Made by a program: the position numbers and the translations under genes
Shown: positions 42,704 to 50,583 of the stretch, piece after piece
Layout: every line of letters begins with the position of its first letter
How positions within the stretch are numbered: the stretch's first letter is position 1
Assembly: GCA_902760805.1 (NCBI GenBank)
Contig: CACWHY010000018.1
Location: 1-64,000 of the forward strand
Direction of reading: 5' to 3'
From: Ruminococcus flavefaciens
GTDB lineage: Bacteria; Bacillota; Clostridia; Oscillospirales; Ruminococcaceae
DNA length: 64,000 bases
The notes under the pieces: model-generated
Databases searched by the model: none
What the model saw: only the letters and a program-made list of their open reading frames with translations
Told to the model about the DNA's origin: nothing

Positions 42704-43669
42704 TCATGCGCCCTGCTTTTTGCTGCGGTAGGTCTCGTCGGTCTCGCTGGCGATATAGATCGGGCGGTGCTTGCTCTCCATGTAGGTCTTGCCCAGGTAC
42801 TGTCCCAGCACGCCGGTGCAGATCATATCCAGGCCGCCCACCAGCAGAATAGTTCCGATAATGGCAAGAGTACCTGCTCCGTCGCCGTAATTGCAGGCAG
42901 AGATGATAGCGCAGATGTAGAGGATCAGGGAAGCAGCGCAGCCCAGTATGCCGAAGAGTATAGCCAGAGCAAGGGGCGCAGTGGAGAAGGCCATGATGCC
43001 CTCCAGCGAATATCTGAATAGTCCCCAGAACGACCATGAGGTAGTACCTGCGGGGCGCTCAACGTTCTTATAGGGCATATACTTCACACGGAAGCCCACC
43101 CAGCTGAAAATTCCCTTAGAGAAGCGGTTGTACTCGCTCATCTGAAGGATAGCGTCCACCATCTGGCGTGTCATGAAGCGGAAGTCCTGAGCGCCGTCAA
43201 CGATCTCAGTCTGAGAGATCTTGTTCATGATCTTGTAGAACTTCATAGCAAACCACGATCTCACCTTAGACTCGCCCTCACGGCTTGTCCTTCTTGTGGT
43301 AGCGCAGTCATATTCGCCGCTGCTGACGTAGCTGTACATTTCCGGGAGGAACTCCGGGGGATGCTGAAGATCGGCGTCCATGACCACAACGTAGTCACCC
43401 TTAGCATTGCTGAGGCCGGCGTACATACCGGACTCCTTGCCAAAGTTTCTTGAGAAAGAGATATATCTTACACGCTTGTCCTTGTCGGCAAGTGAACGGA
43501 AAATCTCAAGGGTCTTGTCTTTGGAACCGTCGTTGATGAAGAGGAACTCAAAGGTGAGCTCCGGCCACTTGGCAGTCATGCCGTCTGTGACCTTGGTTAT
43601 CTCGTCGTAGAACATGGGGAGGACCTCCTCCTCATTGTAACACGGAACGACTACAGAAACAAGTTTCAC
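42704..43669 (-). CDS. GT2 glycosyltransferase with C-terminal membrane helices
   Basis: 321 aa. GT-A domain with 'VSVVVPCYNEEEVLPMF', 'FLFINDGSKDKTLE' and 'VVMDADLQHPPE'; two C-terminal membrane helices (about 230-255 and 265-295). Paralogue of 21110-22072 and of the GtrB/DPM1 type. The start is GTG 43669, fixed by AGGAGGAG 4 nt upstream. It is the first gene of the purE operon. Confidence 0.88.
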   Translation of the reverse strand: MKLVSVVVPCYNEEEVLPMFYDEITKVTDGMTAKWPELTFEFLFINDGSKDKTLEIFRSLADKDKRVRYISFSRNFGKESGMYAGLSNAKGDYVVVMDADLQHPPEFLPEMYSYVSSGEYDCATTRRTSREGESKVRSWFAMKFYKIMNKISQTEIVDGAQDFRFMTRQMVDAILQMSEYNRFSKGIFSWVGFRVKYMPYKNVERPAGTTSWSFWGLFRYSLEGIMAFSTAPLALAILFGILGCAASLILYICAIISACNYGDGAGTLAIIGTILLVGGLDMICTGVLGQYLGKTYMESKHRPIYIASETDETYRSKKQGA

Positions 43670-43703
43670 ACAACTCCTCCTAACATAAATAAATACACTA
43701 CTA

Positions 43704-43732
43704 ATTATACTACGATCTGAGTGATACTTCAA
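43704..43732 (-). promoter_or_regulatory. Promoter of the GT2-purE-C-F-M operon
   Basis: Leftward TTGAAG (43732-43727), 17-bp spacer, TATAAT (43709-43704), 35 nt before the GTG start. Gene spacing down to 35489 is mostly under 72 nt with no clear internal terminator. Confidence 0.85.
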
Positions 43733-43971
43733 GAGAAATTTTCTGATTTTCCGAAAAATTTACATAAAATTCTCAGAGAGAGACTGTGAATATTAACGAA
43801 TGATAATTTTTTAACTAAAAATCTCTGAAAATTTTTTGCCCGAATGGTTATATCTATTATAATCTGCAAACAACATGGGGAAATTTTGACAAAAAAATCA
43901 ATAACGTTTTGTTATTTCCTCCAAAATTATTAAAAAGCGTATAATTTCAGGCTGGAATTTTTAAGAAGGTG
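43733..43971. other. AT-rich intergenic region between divergent operons
   Basis: About 240 nt, strongly AT-rich with runs of A and T; no gene and no clear repeat. It could serve as upstream activating DNA for the two divergent promoters. Confidence 0.5.
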
Positions 43972-44000
43972 TTGATTTTTTTTGTCAGATACGGTATAAT
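43972..44000 (+). promoter_or_regulatory. Promoter of the PAE-rich protein / TPR operon
   Basis: TTGATT (43972-43977), 17-bp spacer, TATAAT (43995-44000). Confidence 0.85.
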
Positions 44001-44006
44001 GTACTT

Positions 44007-44202
44007 GTATCATTGACAGCCGAGCCCTGCCTGCGCTTATCAAATCTGTTTTCGTGTCATCAAAGCGCCCTCTTGGCAAGCTCGTGCTTATGGACGACAG
44101 TATCGTACTGTCAAAGAAATCCGGCCTGCCACAGCCGTAACCGTGGCAGCCGCTGCCTGTTCAGACTTTCGTTTGTCCCCGGCACGGTAATGGAGAAGCC
44201 CT
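44007..44202 (+). promoter_or_regulatory. Structured 5' leader of about 195 nt
   Basis: Between the -10 box and the start codon lies an unusually long leader with perfect short hairpins, GACAGTA-TCG-TACTGTC (44096-44112) and CTGCCAC-N10-GTGGCAG (44126-44149). No known riboswitch class was recognised and no convincing gene is present. It may be a cis-regulatory RNA. Confidence 0.5.
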
Positions 44203-46320
44203 ATGGATATCATGCTCGTCACTTCATCGAACGATCCGGTGGTACACGGCACAACTACCGGAAAAAGGACCGGCTGCAACATCAATCTCCTCAAGGACGA
44301 GAACGTTACACGCTACCACAGGACCGGCCGTATGACCGACCTGAAGGAGATCACCTGCCCCAAGTGCAAGGAAAAGCTGGCTAAGGAGATCATCAAGGCC
44401 GATAAAAAGGAAATGACAAGGATCATCAAGGAAGAGAAGCAGAGGGCTAAGATGGGCCTGGGCGACGAGGGTATCGTTCCCCTGGGCGGAAGCACTGCTA
44501 AGATCACAGGCTCTCAGAACAGAAGGCCTGAGCCTGAGCCCGAGCCTGCGCCTGCACCTGCACCTGCTCCTGTTGAGGAAGCTCCTGCACCTGCACCCGC
44601 ACCTGCACCTGCGATTTCTCCTGCAAGCGGCGCTCTCAGCGGCCTGGAGGAATTCAGCATCCCTGTTCCCCAGCCTGAGCCTGAGCCGGAGACAAATGAC
44701 GACTTCCTGGCACAGTTCGCAGTAAACGCACCTACAGCTGAGCCTGAGCCTGCTCCTGCACCTGCCCCTGCAATGGGCATCCAGGACGACTTCCTGGCAC
44801 AGTTCGCAATAAACGCTCCTACAGCCGAGCCTGAGCCTGTTCCCGAGCCTGCACCGGCTCCCCAGCAGGTATATCAGCCTCAGCCTGACCCGGTACAGAC
44901 CGCTACAGAGGAGCTGCTGAATATGTTCTCAGTTGGAGGACAGCAGCAGCCTGGCGTTGAGGTACTCTCAGACGATCAGCCTGCCCAGACCAGCATTTAC
45001 GACAACGATTCAAGCGTTATAGATGTTCCTGAGGAGACTCTCTCCGCAGTTGAGGCACCGGCTCCTGCACCTGTCCCGGAGGCTGCACCTGCTCCCGCAC
45101 CTGTACAGGAGGCTGCTCCTGAGGCCGGAAACGGCGCAGAGTGGGATCTGGTGGCAAATCAGATCTTCGGCTTTGCCGGAGTGAATGCTCCTGCTGAGGA
45201 AGCAACGGCTGCTCCTCCCGTTATCGAGGACATCGCAGCTCCTACAGCTCCTGTTATCGAGGACATCGCTGTTCCTGAGATCGAGGACATCAAGGCTCCC
45301 GAGATCGAGGACATCGCTGTTCCTGAGCTCCAGGGACTTGCCGACTACGATGATGAGGACGACGAGGACGACGATGAGGACTTCGGCGGCCAGATCGCTG
45401 ACGATGAGGACTATGAGGAAGAGGACGAGTACGAGGAGGCTTATGAAGAGCCTGCTCCTGCACCGGCACCCGTTCAGGCCGCTCCTGCTCCCCAGCCAGT
45501 TCCTGTTCAGCCTGCACCGGCTCCCCAGCCTGCACCTCAGGCAGCTCCCAAGCCTGCCGCAGCAGCTGCTCAGCCCCAGCCTCAGATCGTGGTAGTTCCG
45601 CAGTTTACCGGCTATGACCAGAACGGTCAGCCGATCTATTCATACATCCAGATGCAGATCACAGGCCGTGACGCTAACGGTCAGCCTATCCTTGCTCCCC
45701 TTCCCGGTCAGCAGCCCATGGCAGCCGCAGCGCCCGTACCGCCTCAGTTCGCAGGTCAGGCAGCTCCCAGAGCCGCAGCTCCTGCACAGCCCAAGGCTCC
45801 TGCACCGGCTCAGCCCAAGGCACCGGCTCCCCAGCCCGTTCCCCAGGCACAGCCCAAGGCAGCTGCACCTTCTCTTGCAAGACCTGCTGCTCCTGTTGCA
45901 AACCCGGGAGCTCCTACAGCAAACATCTCAAAGATCGCTGTAAATCCCCACAGCAAGCCCATGCCTCAGTCCTTCGTCAATGCTCTTGCTGAGTCAAGAC
46001 AGTACGGCGACAAGAATCTCATCGAGACTCAGGGACTCCAGGCTCGTCAGCCTATCCTTTCCTCTGTTGAGGACGTTCTCTCTGAAATGGGCGACAGCAC
46101 TGTTTCAAGACAGAAGGCTGCTCAGGCCGCTGCAAAGGCTGCTCCTACCTTCAAGGAGTACAAGGGGCCCTCAAAGTCCACTACAACTTCTCGTCCGAAG
46201 CCCCAGCGCCCTGCTGTTGATGACAGACCCCTCACCAAGGCTGAGCTGAAGGCTAAGAAGAAGCAGGATAAGATCGACGCTAAGTTCAAGAAAGAAATGG
46301 CTAAGAGAGGCCTTGAATAA
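44203..46320 (+). CDS. Large cytoplasmic Pro/Ala/Glu-rich protein with possible zinc site
   Basis: 705 aa, no signal peptide. Residues 1-about 95 form a small basic domain with His15, Cys25 and Cys52-Pro-Lys-Cys55 as possible zinc ligands, followed by a charged helix. Residues about 105-620 are low complexity: P-A-P-A-P/PEPEP runs, 'DDFLAQFA-NAPTAEPEP' repeated twice, 'IEDIA-PEIEDI' repeats (about 345-385) and an Asp/Glu cluster (about 383-425). The C-terminus is basic and Lys-rich. GGAGA lies 6 nt before the ATG. The following TPR gene suggests a scaffold-type pair. I do not recognise a family. Confidence 0.75.
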   Translation: MDIMLVTSSNDPVVHGTTTGKRTGCNINLLKDENVTRYHRTGRMTDLKEITCPKCKEKLAKEIIKADKKEMTRIIKEEKQRAKMGLGDEGIVPLGGSTAKITGSQNRRPEPEPEPAPAPAPAPVEEAPAPAPAPAPAISPASGALSGLEEFSIPVPQPEPEPETNDDFLAQFAVNAPTAEPEPAPAPAPAMGIQDDFLAQFAINAPTAEPEPVPEPAPAPQQVYQPQPDPVQTATEELLNMFSVGGQQQPGVEVLSDDQPAQTSIYDNDSSVIDVPEETLSAVEAPAPAPVPEAAPAPAPVQEAAPEAGNGAEWDLVANQIFGFAGVNAPAEEATAAPPVIEDIAAPTAPVIEDIAVPEIEDIKAPEIEDIAVPELQGLADYDDEDDEDDDEDFGGQIADDEDYEEEDEYEEAYEEPAPAPAPVQAAPAPQPVPVQPAPAPQPAPQAAPKPAAAAAQPQPQIVVVPQFTGYDQNGQPIYSYIQMQITGRDANGQPILAPLPGQQPMAAAAPVPPQFAGQAAPRAAAPAQPKAPAPAQPKAPAPQPVPQAQPKAAAPSLARPAAPVANPGAPTANISKIAVNPHSKPMPQSFVNALAESRQYGDKNLIETQGLQARQPILSSVEDVLSEMGDSTVSRQKAAQAAAKAAPTFKEYKGPSKSTTTSRPKPQRPAVDDRPLTKAELKAKKKQDKIDAKFKKEMAKRGLE

Positions 46321-46329
46321 GTAATTGTG

Positions 46330-46358
46330 AAACGCTGGACAGCTCTGTTCAGCGTTTT
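46330..46358 (+). promoter_or_regulatory. Intergenic hairpin, weak terminator or attenuator
   Basis: AACGCTGGACA-GCTC-TGTTCAGCGTT forms an 11-bp stem (one G-U pair) followed by only three or four T. It may reduce transcription into the TPR gene or protect mRNA ends. Confidence 0.6.
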
Positions 46359-46399
46359 ACGCAAATATAAGAAAACATGAAAAGAAAGAGGTACCCCAT

Positions 46400-47479
46400 A
46401 TGGCATACAGCGATATACTCAACGAACTCAGAGCCAAGCTGGGAGAGTCAAAGGAAGAAAACGAAAAGATCCTCAAGGCTGAGGGCGAACGCTTCGGTCA
46501 GGAGGGCAATTTCGACGGCGTTAAGGCTGTTGGCGAGCTCCTGCTTGAGCAGATGTCCGAGGAGCGCCGTGCCGAGGTAACACGCCTTACTCACCTGGAC
46601 GGCAAGCTCCTTGAGGAGTATTATCAGGATATCGTGGCACTCATGGACGATAGAAAGATGGTGGAAGCCAAGAATTTGGCCGAGAAGCTCTACAAGAAGA
46701 TCCTCATGGATTACAGCGAGACCGACGAGGCTGTTTTCGTTTCGCTGAGAAATCCCCTTCAGGACAATCTCTACCGCCTGCTCTATCCCACTGAGAAGGT
46801 GGTGAACAGGGCCCCCTTCGATTTTGCCCAGTATATCACAGCATACGGCTATATCCTGGTGGATACGGGCTCTGCGTTCGACGCTATCCCCGTTCTGGAG
46901 AAGGCTATCCAGTTCAACCCCGTTGACCCCAACCCTCGCTTTGAGCTGGCAGAGGTCTACAAGCTGATCAGGAACAGCAAGCAGCTCCTCCAGGTGACCC
47001 GTGATACCCTGAAGATCGCATCCTCACCTGTGCATATCGCACGGTGCTACGCCAACGTGGGCTATTCTCTCACAGATCTGGGCGAGTATGAGGACGCCGT
47101 GATCTTCTATACCGCAAGCGCAATGTTCGCTCCCAACCCGGCTATCCCTCACGAGCTCCACGGACTCAAGGACCGCATCGGCCATGAGCTGTCAGTTCCA
47201 TCAAGGGAAAAGGTGGAGAAGACCATGGAGAAGTACGACATTTTCTACGGCCCTGACGAGAAGGTGATCGCAGTTGCCGCACAGATGGCTACGGATTATC
47301 TGAAGAAGGGCGATATGCGCAACGCTCTCCAGTCTCTCAAGGTCACCTACAACCTGACCCGTGACGAGAATATCCGCAAGCTGATCCTCCAGTACGAGCC
47401 GGACGCTCCTGTGGTCTTCCCGGAGAAGGACGCCAAGCCCAACATAACCCAGACAGTGAACAACTCCCCCGAGGAATAA
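46400..47479 (+). CDS. TPR-repeat protein
   Basis: 359 aa, soluble and helical. Residues about 150-270 have TPR-like pairs: 'ITAYGYILVDTGSAFDAIPVLEKAIQFNPVDP', 'PRFELAEVYKLIRN' and 'ARCYANVGYSLTDLGEYEDAVIFYTASAMFAPN'. The N-terminal 130 residues are helical and unrecognised. It starts 79 nt after the PAE-rich gene and ends at a strong terminator. TPRs bind peptide segments, so the Pro-rich neighbour is a plausible partner (inference). Confidence 0.8.
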   Translation: MAYSDILNELRAKLGESKEENEKILKAEGERFGQEGNFDGVKAVGELLLEQMSEERRAEVTRLTHLDGKLLEEYYQDIVALMDDRKMVEAKNLAEKLYKKILMDYSETDEAVFVSLRNPLQDNLYRLLYPTEKVVNRAPFDFAQYITAYGYILVDTGSAFDAIPVLEKAIQFNPVDPNPRFELAEVYKLIRNSKQLLQVTRDTLKIASSPVHIARCYANVGYSLTDLGEYEDAVIFYTASAMFAPNPAIPHELHGLKDRIGHELSVPSREKVEKTMEKYDIFYGPDEKVIAVAAQMATDYLKKGDMRNALQSLKVTYNLTRDENIRKLILQYEPDAPVVFPEKDAKPNITQTVNNSPEE

Positions 47480-47485
47480 AAAACA

Positions 47486-47516
47486 GGGGCGGACCCGTGA
47501 GTCCGCCCCTTTTCTT
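47486..47516 (+). terminator. Terminator of the TPR operon
   Basis: GGGGCGGAC (47486-47494) pairs with GTCCGCCCC (47501-47509), followed by TTTTCTTT. Confidence 0.93.
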
Positions 47517-47542
47517 TGTATCTAGCCGTATCTTTGCTATCC

Positions 47543-48478
47543 TCAGCACTGAGTCAGCAGGTAGTACAGAACGGCCTTTTCAGCGTGGCGCCTGTTCTCA
47601 GCCTCGTCCAGGATAGTCTCAAGGTGCTTGTCGAGAACGCTCTGAGAGATCTCAAAGCCCGAATGTATGGGCATATCGTGGAAGACCAGAGCATTTGAGC
47701 CCTCCAGCAGGTCGTCGCTGATCTGATAGGGCATCATCTTGGCCAGAGTCTCCTCCTTCTGCTTCTGGTAGGCAGGATCGTTGAAGAACTCCATATCCAC
47801 CCATGTATCGGTGTAGATCACGTTCATCTTCTTAGCGTAGGACTTGGCCTCCTCCATAGACATTGAGGTGTCCAGCTCGACATAGTGGCCTGTAGCCTTG
47901 GCCTCCTCGTAGAAGTCCGTGCCGCAGACGGTGTTGTTCACCAGGGGAGTCAGGCCGTAGAGAGTGCCCTTCTTCATCTTTGCGAAGAACTCCACCAGCG
48001 AGTTGAAAACGTTGTTCTTGGCGCCGATGTACATAAGGTCAACGTCAAGGCTGCCGAATTTCTCCATGATCGTGAGAGCGTCTGCCAGGATCTGGCAGGG
48101 GTGGTAGGAGCTGTCACAGCCGTTGATGAAGGGCACAAGAGTATTCGCTCCGAAGAGCTCAACGGTCTCGTTCTTGATAAGGCGAGCCATGATGATGTCA
48201 ACGTTCCTGCCGACGTACTTGATCTCAGAAACGGGCTCGCCCAGCATGAAGTTTGAGTTCTTCCAAAGCTGGTTGTAGTAGGTGCCGCCCAGCTCAGTGA
48301 TAGCGGTGGCAAAGGACAGGAAGGTCCTTGTTGAGGTCTTTTCAAAGAGAGTGTACAGCTTCTTTCCCTTGAGGCTGTCTGAGTATTTATCGGGATCCTT
48401 CTTCATATCCAGAGCTATATCCAGGATCTTGGCCAGCTCGTCTGCTGAGAAGTTCTTGAAATTGAGCATATTTTTCAT
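47543..48478 (-). CDS. Carbamoyltransferase, ornithine-type but with atypical second-substrate motifs
   Basis: 311 aa, normal length. The carbamoyl-phosphate site is present: 'FEKTSTRTFLSFATAITELGG' region (STRT) and 'SYHPCQILADALT' (HPCQ). The usual ornithine signature (a Ser-Met-Gly loop) and the 'HCLP' loop are missing; the matching places read 'DTWVDMEFFNDP' and 'FHDMPIHSGFEIS'. It could be a divergent ornithine carbamoyltransferase (argF) or act on another amine. No other arginine gene is near. It has its own promoter and AGGAGG-like site. Confidence 0.8.
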   Translation of the reverse strand: MKNMLNFKNFSADELAKILDIALDMKKDPDKYSDSLKGKKLYTLFEKTSTRTFLSFATAITELGGTYYNQLWKNSNFMLGEPVSEIKYVGRNVDIIMARLIKNETVELFGANTLVPFINGCDSSYHPCQILADALTIMEKFGSLDVDLMYIGAKNNVFNSLVEFFAKMKKGTLYGLTPLVNNTVCGTDFYEEAKATGHYVELDTSMSMEEAKSYAKKMNVIYTDTWVDMEFFNDPAYQKQKEETLAKMMPYQISDDLLEGSNALVFHDMPIHSGFEISQSVLDKHLETILDEAENRRHAEKAVLYYLLTQC

Positions 48479-48534
48479 AAGAGTAGTCCTCCTTTTTCAT
48501 GATATTCCGGTGCAGCCACCATGAATGAAATACT

Positions 48535-48564
48535 ATTATAACACGGAAATGAGTGGGATGTCAA
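48535..48564 (-). promoter_or_regulatory. Promoter of the carbamoyltransferase gene
   Basis: Leftward TTGACA (48564-48559), 18-bp spacer, TATAAT (48540-48535). No convincing arginine-repressor box was seen. Confidence 0.85.
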
Positions 48565-48611
48565 GGGGGGATCTCTGAGAAATTTCATGTACTAAAAGTG
48601 AATTTTTGTAA

Positions 48612-48675
48612 AAGCCCTTGACAAGGGAAGGGCTTGGTGCTAGAATTAAGGTAGCACAATGTGCACAAATGCACA
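48612..48675 (+). promoter_or_regulatory. GH5 promoter with two inverted repeats
   Basis: TTGACA (48618-48623), 17-bp spacer, TAGAAT (48641-48646). AAGCCCTT-N8-AAGGGCTT (48612-48635) overlaps the -35, and TGTGCA-CAAA-TGCACA (48660-48675) lies just after the start point. Both are placed like operators; the regulator is unknown. Confidence 0.75.
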
Positions 48676-48696
48676 TAAATGAGAGGGGAAATTTCT

Positions 48697-50541
48697 ATGA
48701 AGTATTTTTCTAAGGCAATAGCAGCTGTTGCTGCCGCAGCTATGACGCTGTCGGGCTCTGCTGCTCTGCCGGGAGCTCTGTATGCAGCTCCCATGACAGC
48801 ATCTGCTGTTGATGACACAAATGACGACTGGCTCCACGCAAAGGGAAGCCGACTTTACGACATGAACGGCAACGAGGTGTGGCTCACCGGCGCAAACTGG
48901 TTCGGCTTCAACTGCACCGAGTGCGTTCCTCACTACCTCTGGAGCGGCGACATCGACGACATGGTGAAGGACATCGCAGACCACGGCGTGAATGTGCTCC
49001 GTCTGCCTGTTTCCACCGAGCTGCTCTACAACTGGATGATCGGCAACCCCGATCCTATCGCCAGCGTTAACCCCAACGACGATCCCAACTATCCGATCAA
49101 CGTTGACCTGATCAACCCCGACGGCTCTATCGCCAACAGCCAGCAGACCTTTGATGTGCTCCTGGCTAAGTGCAAGAAGTACGGCGTAAAGTGCTTCATC
49201 GACATCCACAGCCCTGAGTCCAACAACTCCGGACACAACTACGGCCTGTGGTACGGCAAGAGCTTCAAGGGACGTGACGGCAAGAATGTTGAGGTAACTA
49301 CCGATGTTTGGATTGAGACACTTGCTTGGTGCGCCGACCACTACAAGGGCGACGATACCCTGATCGGCTTCGACCTGAAGAACGAGCCTCACAGTAAGTA
49401 CGGCGGAGCTCCTATCGACGCTATCTGGGACGATTCTGATGCGCCCAACAACTGGAAGAAGGCCGCTCAGGACTGCGCAGATGCTATCCTTGCAAAAAAT
49501 CCCAACGCACTCATCCTCATCGAGGGAGTTGAGGGCTTTGAGGGACACGGCGCTTGGTGGGGCGGAAACCTCCGTGGCGTTGCGAAGTACCCTGTTCTGC
49601 CTGAGTCCGGCACATCACAGATCGTTTATTCTCCCCATGATTACGGCCCGGTAGTAAGTGACCAGCCATGGTTCCACAAGGACTTCACCGAGCAGACCCT
49701 TCTGGACGACTATTGGTACGATACATGGGCATATCTGGTCGACAAGGATATGTACCCGCTGCTGATCGGCGAGTGGGGCGGAAGACTTGACGGCGGCGAC
49801 AACGAGAAGTGGCTGGGTCTCCTCCGTGACTACATGATCAAAAACCACATCAACCACACCTTCTGGTGCCTGAACGACGACTCCGGCGATACAGGCGGAC
49901 TTTGGAAGGACATCCAGTTCGGCGTAACAAGAGCAGCTGACGGCACTATCCAGGCAAAGACGACTATCAACTGGGACGAGGAGAAGTACGATACCTACTA
50001 CTATCCCGCTATCTGGAAGACCCTTACCAGCAAGAAGCCCATCGGCCTTGACCACCAGGTGGCTCTTGGAAAGGACGGCATCTCTCTGAACGACTTCTAC
50101 GCAAGCTACGCCAGCAGCGAGGGAAGCAACCTTGACGGCGGCACAAAGTCCTCCGGCAAGATCGTTGAGCCCACAGACGAGCCCAAGGTCACAACAGCTC
50201 CCCCTGTTACAACTGCAAAGGCAACTACCACAGCAGCAGTCACTACCGCAGCAGTTACAACAACGGTTTTTACGCCATCGTCCGGAAACGAAGATCTGGG
50301 CGACGCAAACGTTGACGGTAAGGTGGATCTGAACGATGCAGTCGCTATCCTTCAGTATGTGGCTCTTCCGGCCAAGTACAAGCTCTCCGATGAGGGCGTT
50401 GACAACGCAGACATAATTGACAGAGGCACCAGCGGAGTAAACGGCAAGGACGCTCTTGCTGTCCAGATGGTGGACTCTAAGCTGATCAGTACAGAAGAGC
50501 TCCCCCTGACAAGTGCTCAGATGGAGAGCCGTCTCAAGTAA
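48697..50541 (+). CDS. Cellulosomal GH5 endoglucanase with dockerin
   Basis: 614 aa, secreted (signal about 1-42). The GH5 barrel fills about 45-460: 'LTGANWFGFNCTE', the acid/base Glu230 in 'GFDLKNEPH' and the nucleophile Glu359 in 'LLIGEWGGRLD', with His in 'VYSPHDYG'. A Thr/Pro/Ala linker (about 490-530) leads to a type-I dockerin (about 534-612) with 'DANVDGKVDLNDAVAILQ' and 'SGVNGKDALAVQ'. It should cut internal beta-1,4-glucan bonds on the scaffoldin. GAGAGGGG precedes ATG 48697. Confidence 0.95.
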   Translation: MKYFSKAIAAVAAAAMTLSGSAALPGALYAAPMTASAVDDTNDDWLHAKGSRLYDMNGNEVWLTGANWFGFNCTECVPHYLWSGDIDDMVKDIADHGVNVLRLPVSTELLYNWMIGNPDPIASVNPNDDPNYPINVDLINPDGSIANSQQTFDVLLAKCKKYGVKCFIDIHSPESNNSGHNYGLWYGKSFKGRDGKNVEVTTDVWIETLAWCADHYKGDDTLIGFDLKNEPHSKYGGAPIDAIWDDSDAPNNWKKAAQDCADAILAKNPNALILIEGVEGFEGHGAWWGGNLRGVAKYPVLPESGTSQIVYSPHDYGPVVSDQPWFHKDFTEQTLLDDYWYDTWAYLVDKDMYPLLIGEWGGRLDGGDNEKWLGLLRDYMIKNHINHTFWCLNDDSGDTGGLWKDIQFGVTRAADGTIQAKTTINWDEEKYDTYYYPAIWKTLTSKKPIGLDHQVALGKDGISLNDFYASYASSEGSNLDGGTKSSGKIVEPTDEPKVTTAPPVTTAKATTTAAVTTAAVTTTVFTPSSGNEDLGDANVDGKVDLNDAVAILQYVALPAKYKLSDEGVDNADIIDRGTSGVNGKDALAVQMVDSKLISTEELPLTSAQMESRLK

Positions 50542-50545
50542 CAAA

Positions 50546-50581
50546 AAAGCTCCCGAGATCATCGGGAGCTTTCTTTTTTTT
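50546..50581 (+). terminator. Terminator shared by convergent GH5 and LRR genes
   Basis: AAAGCTCCCGA (50546-50556) and TCGGGAGCTTT (50562-50572) form a perfect 11-bp stem with T runs on both strands; it serves the plus strand best. Confidence 0.94.
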
Positions 50582-50583
50582 GC

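Noticed and set aside
44001-44202. Known riboswitch in the leader of the PAE-rich gene
   Set aside because: No purine, cobalamin, TPP, SAM, lysine or T-box core motif was recognised.
48646-49548. 300-codon open frame opposite the GH5 gene
   Set aside because: It is a shadow of the GH5 coding strand.
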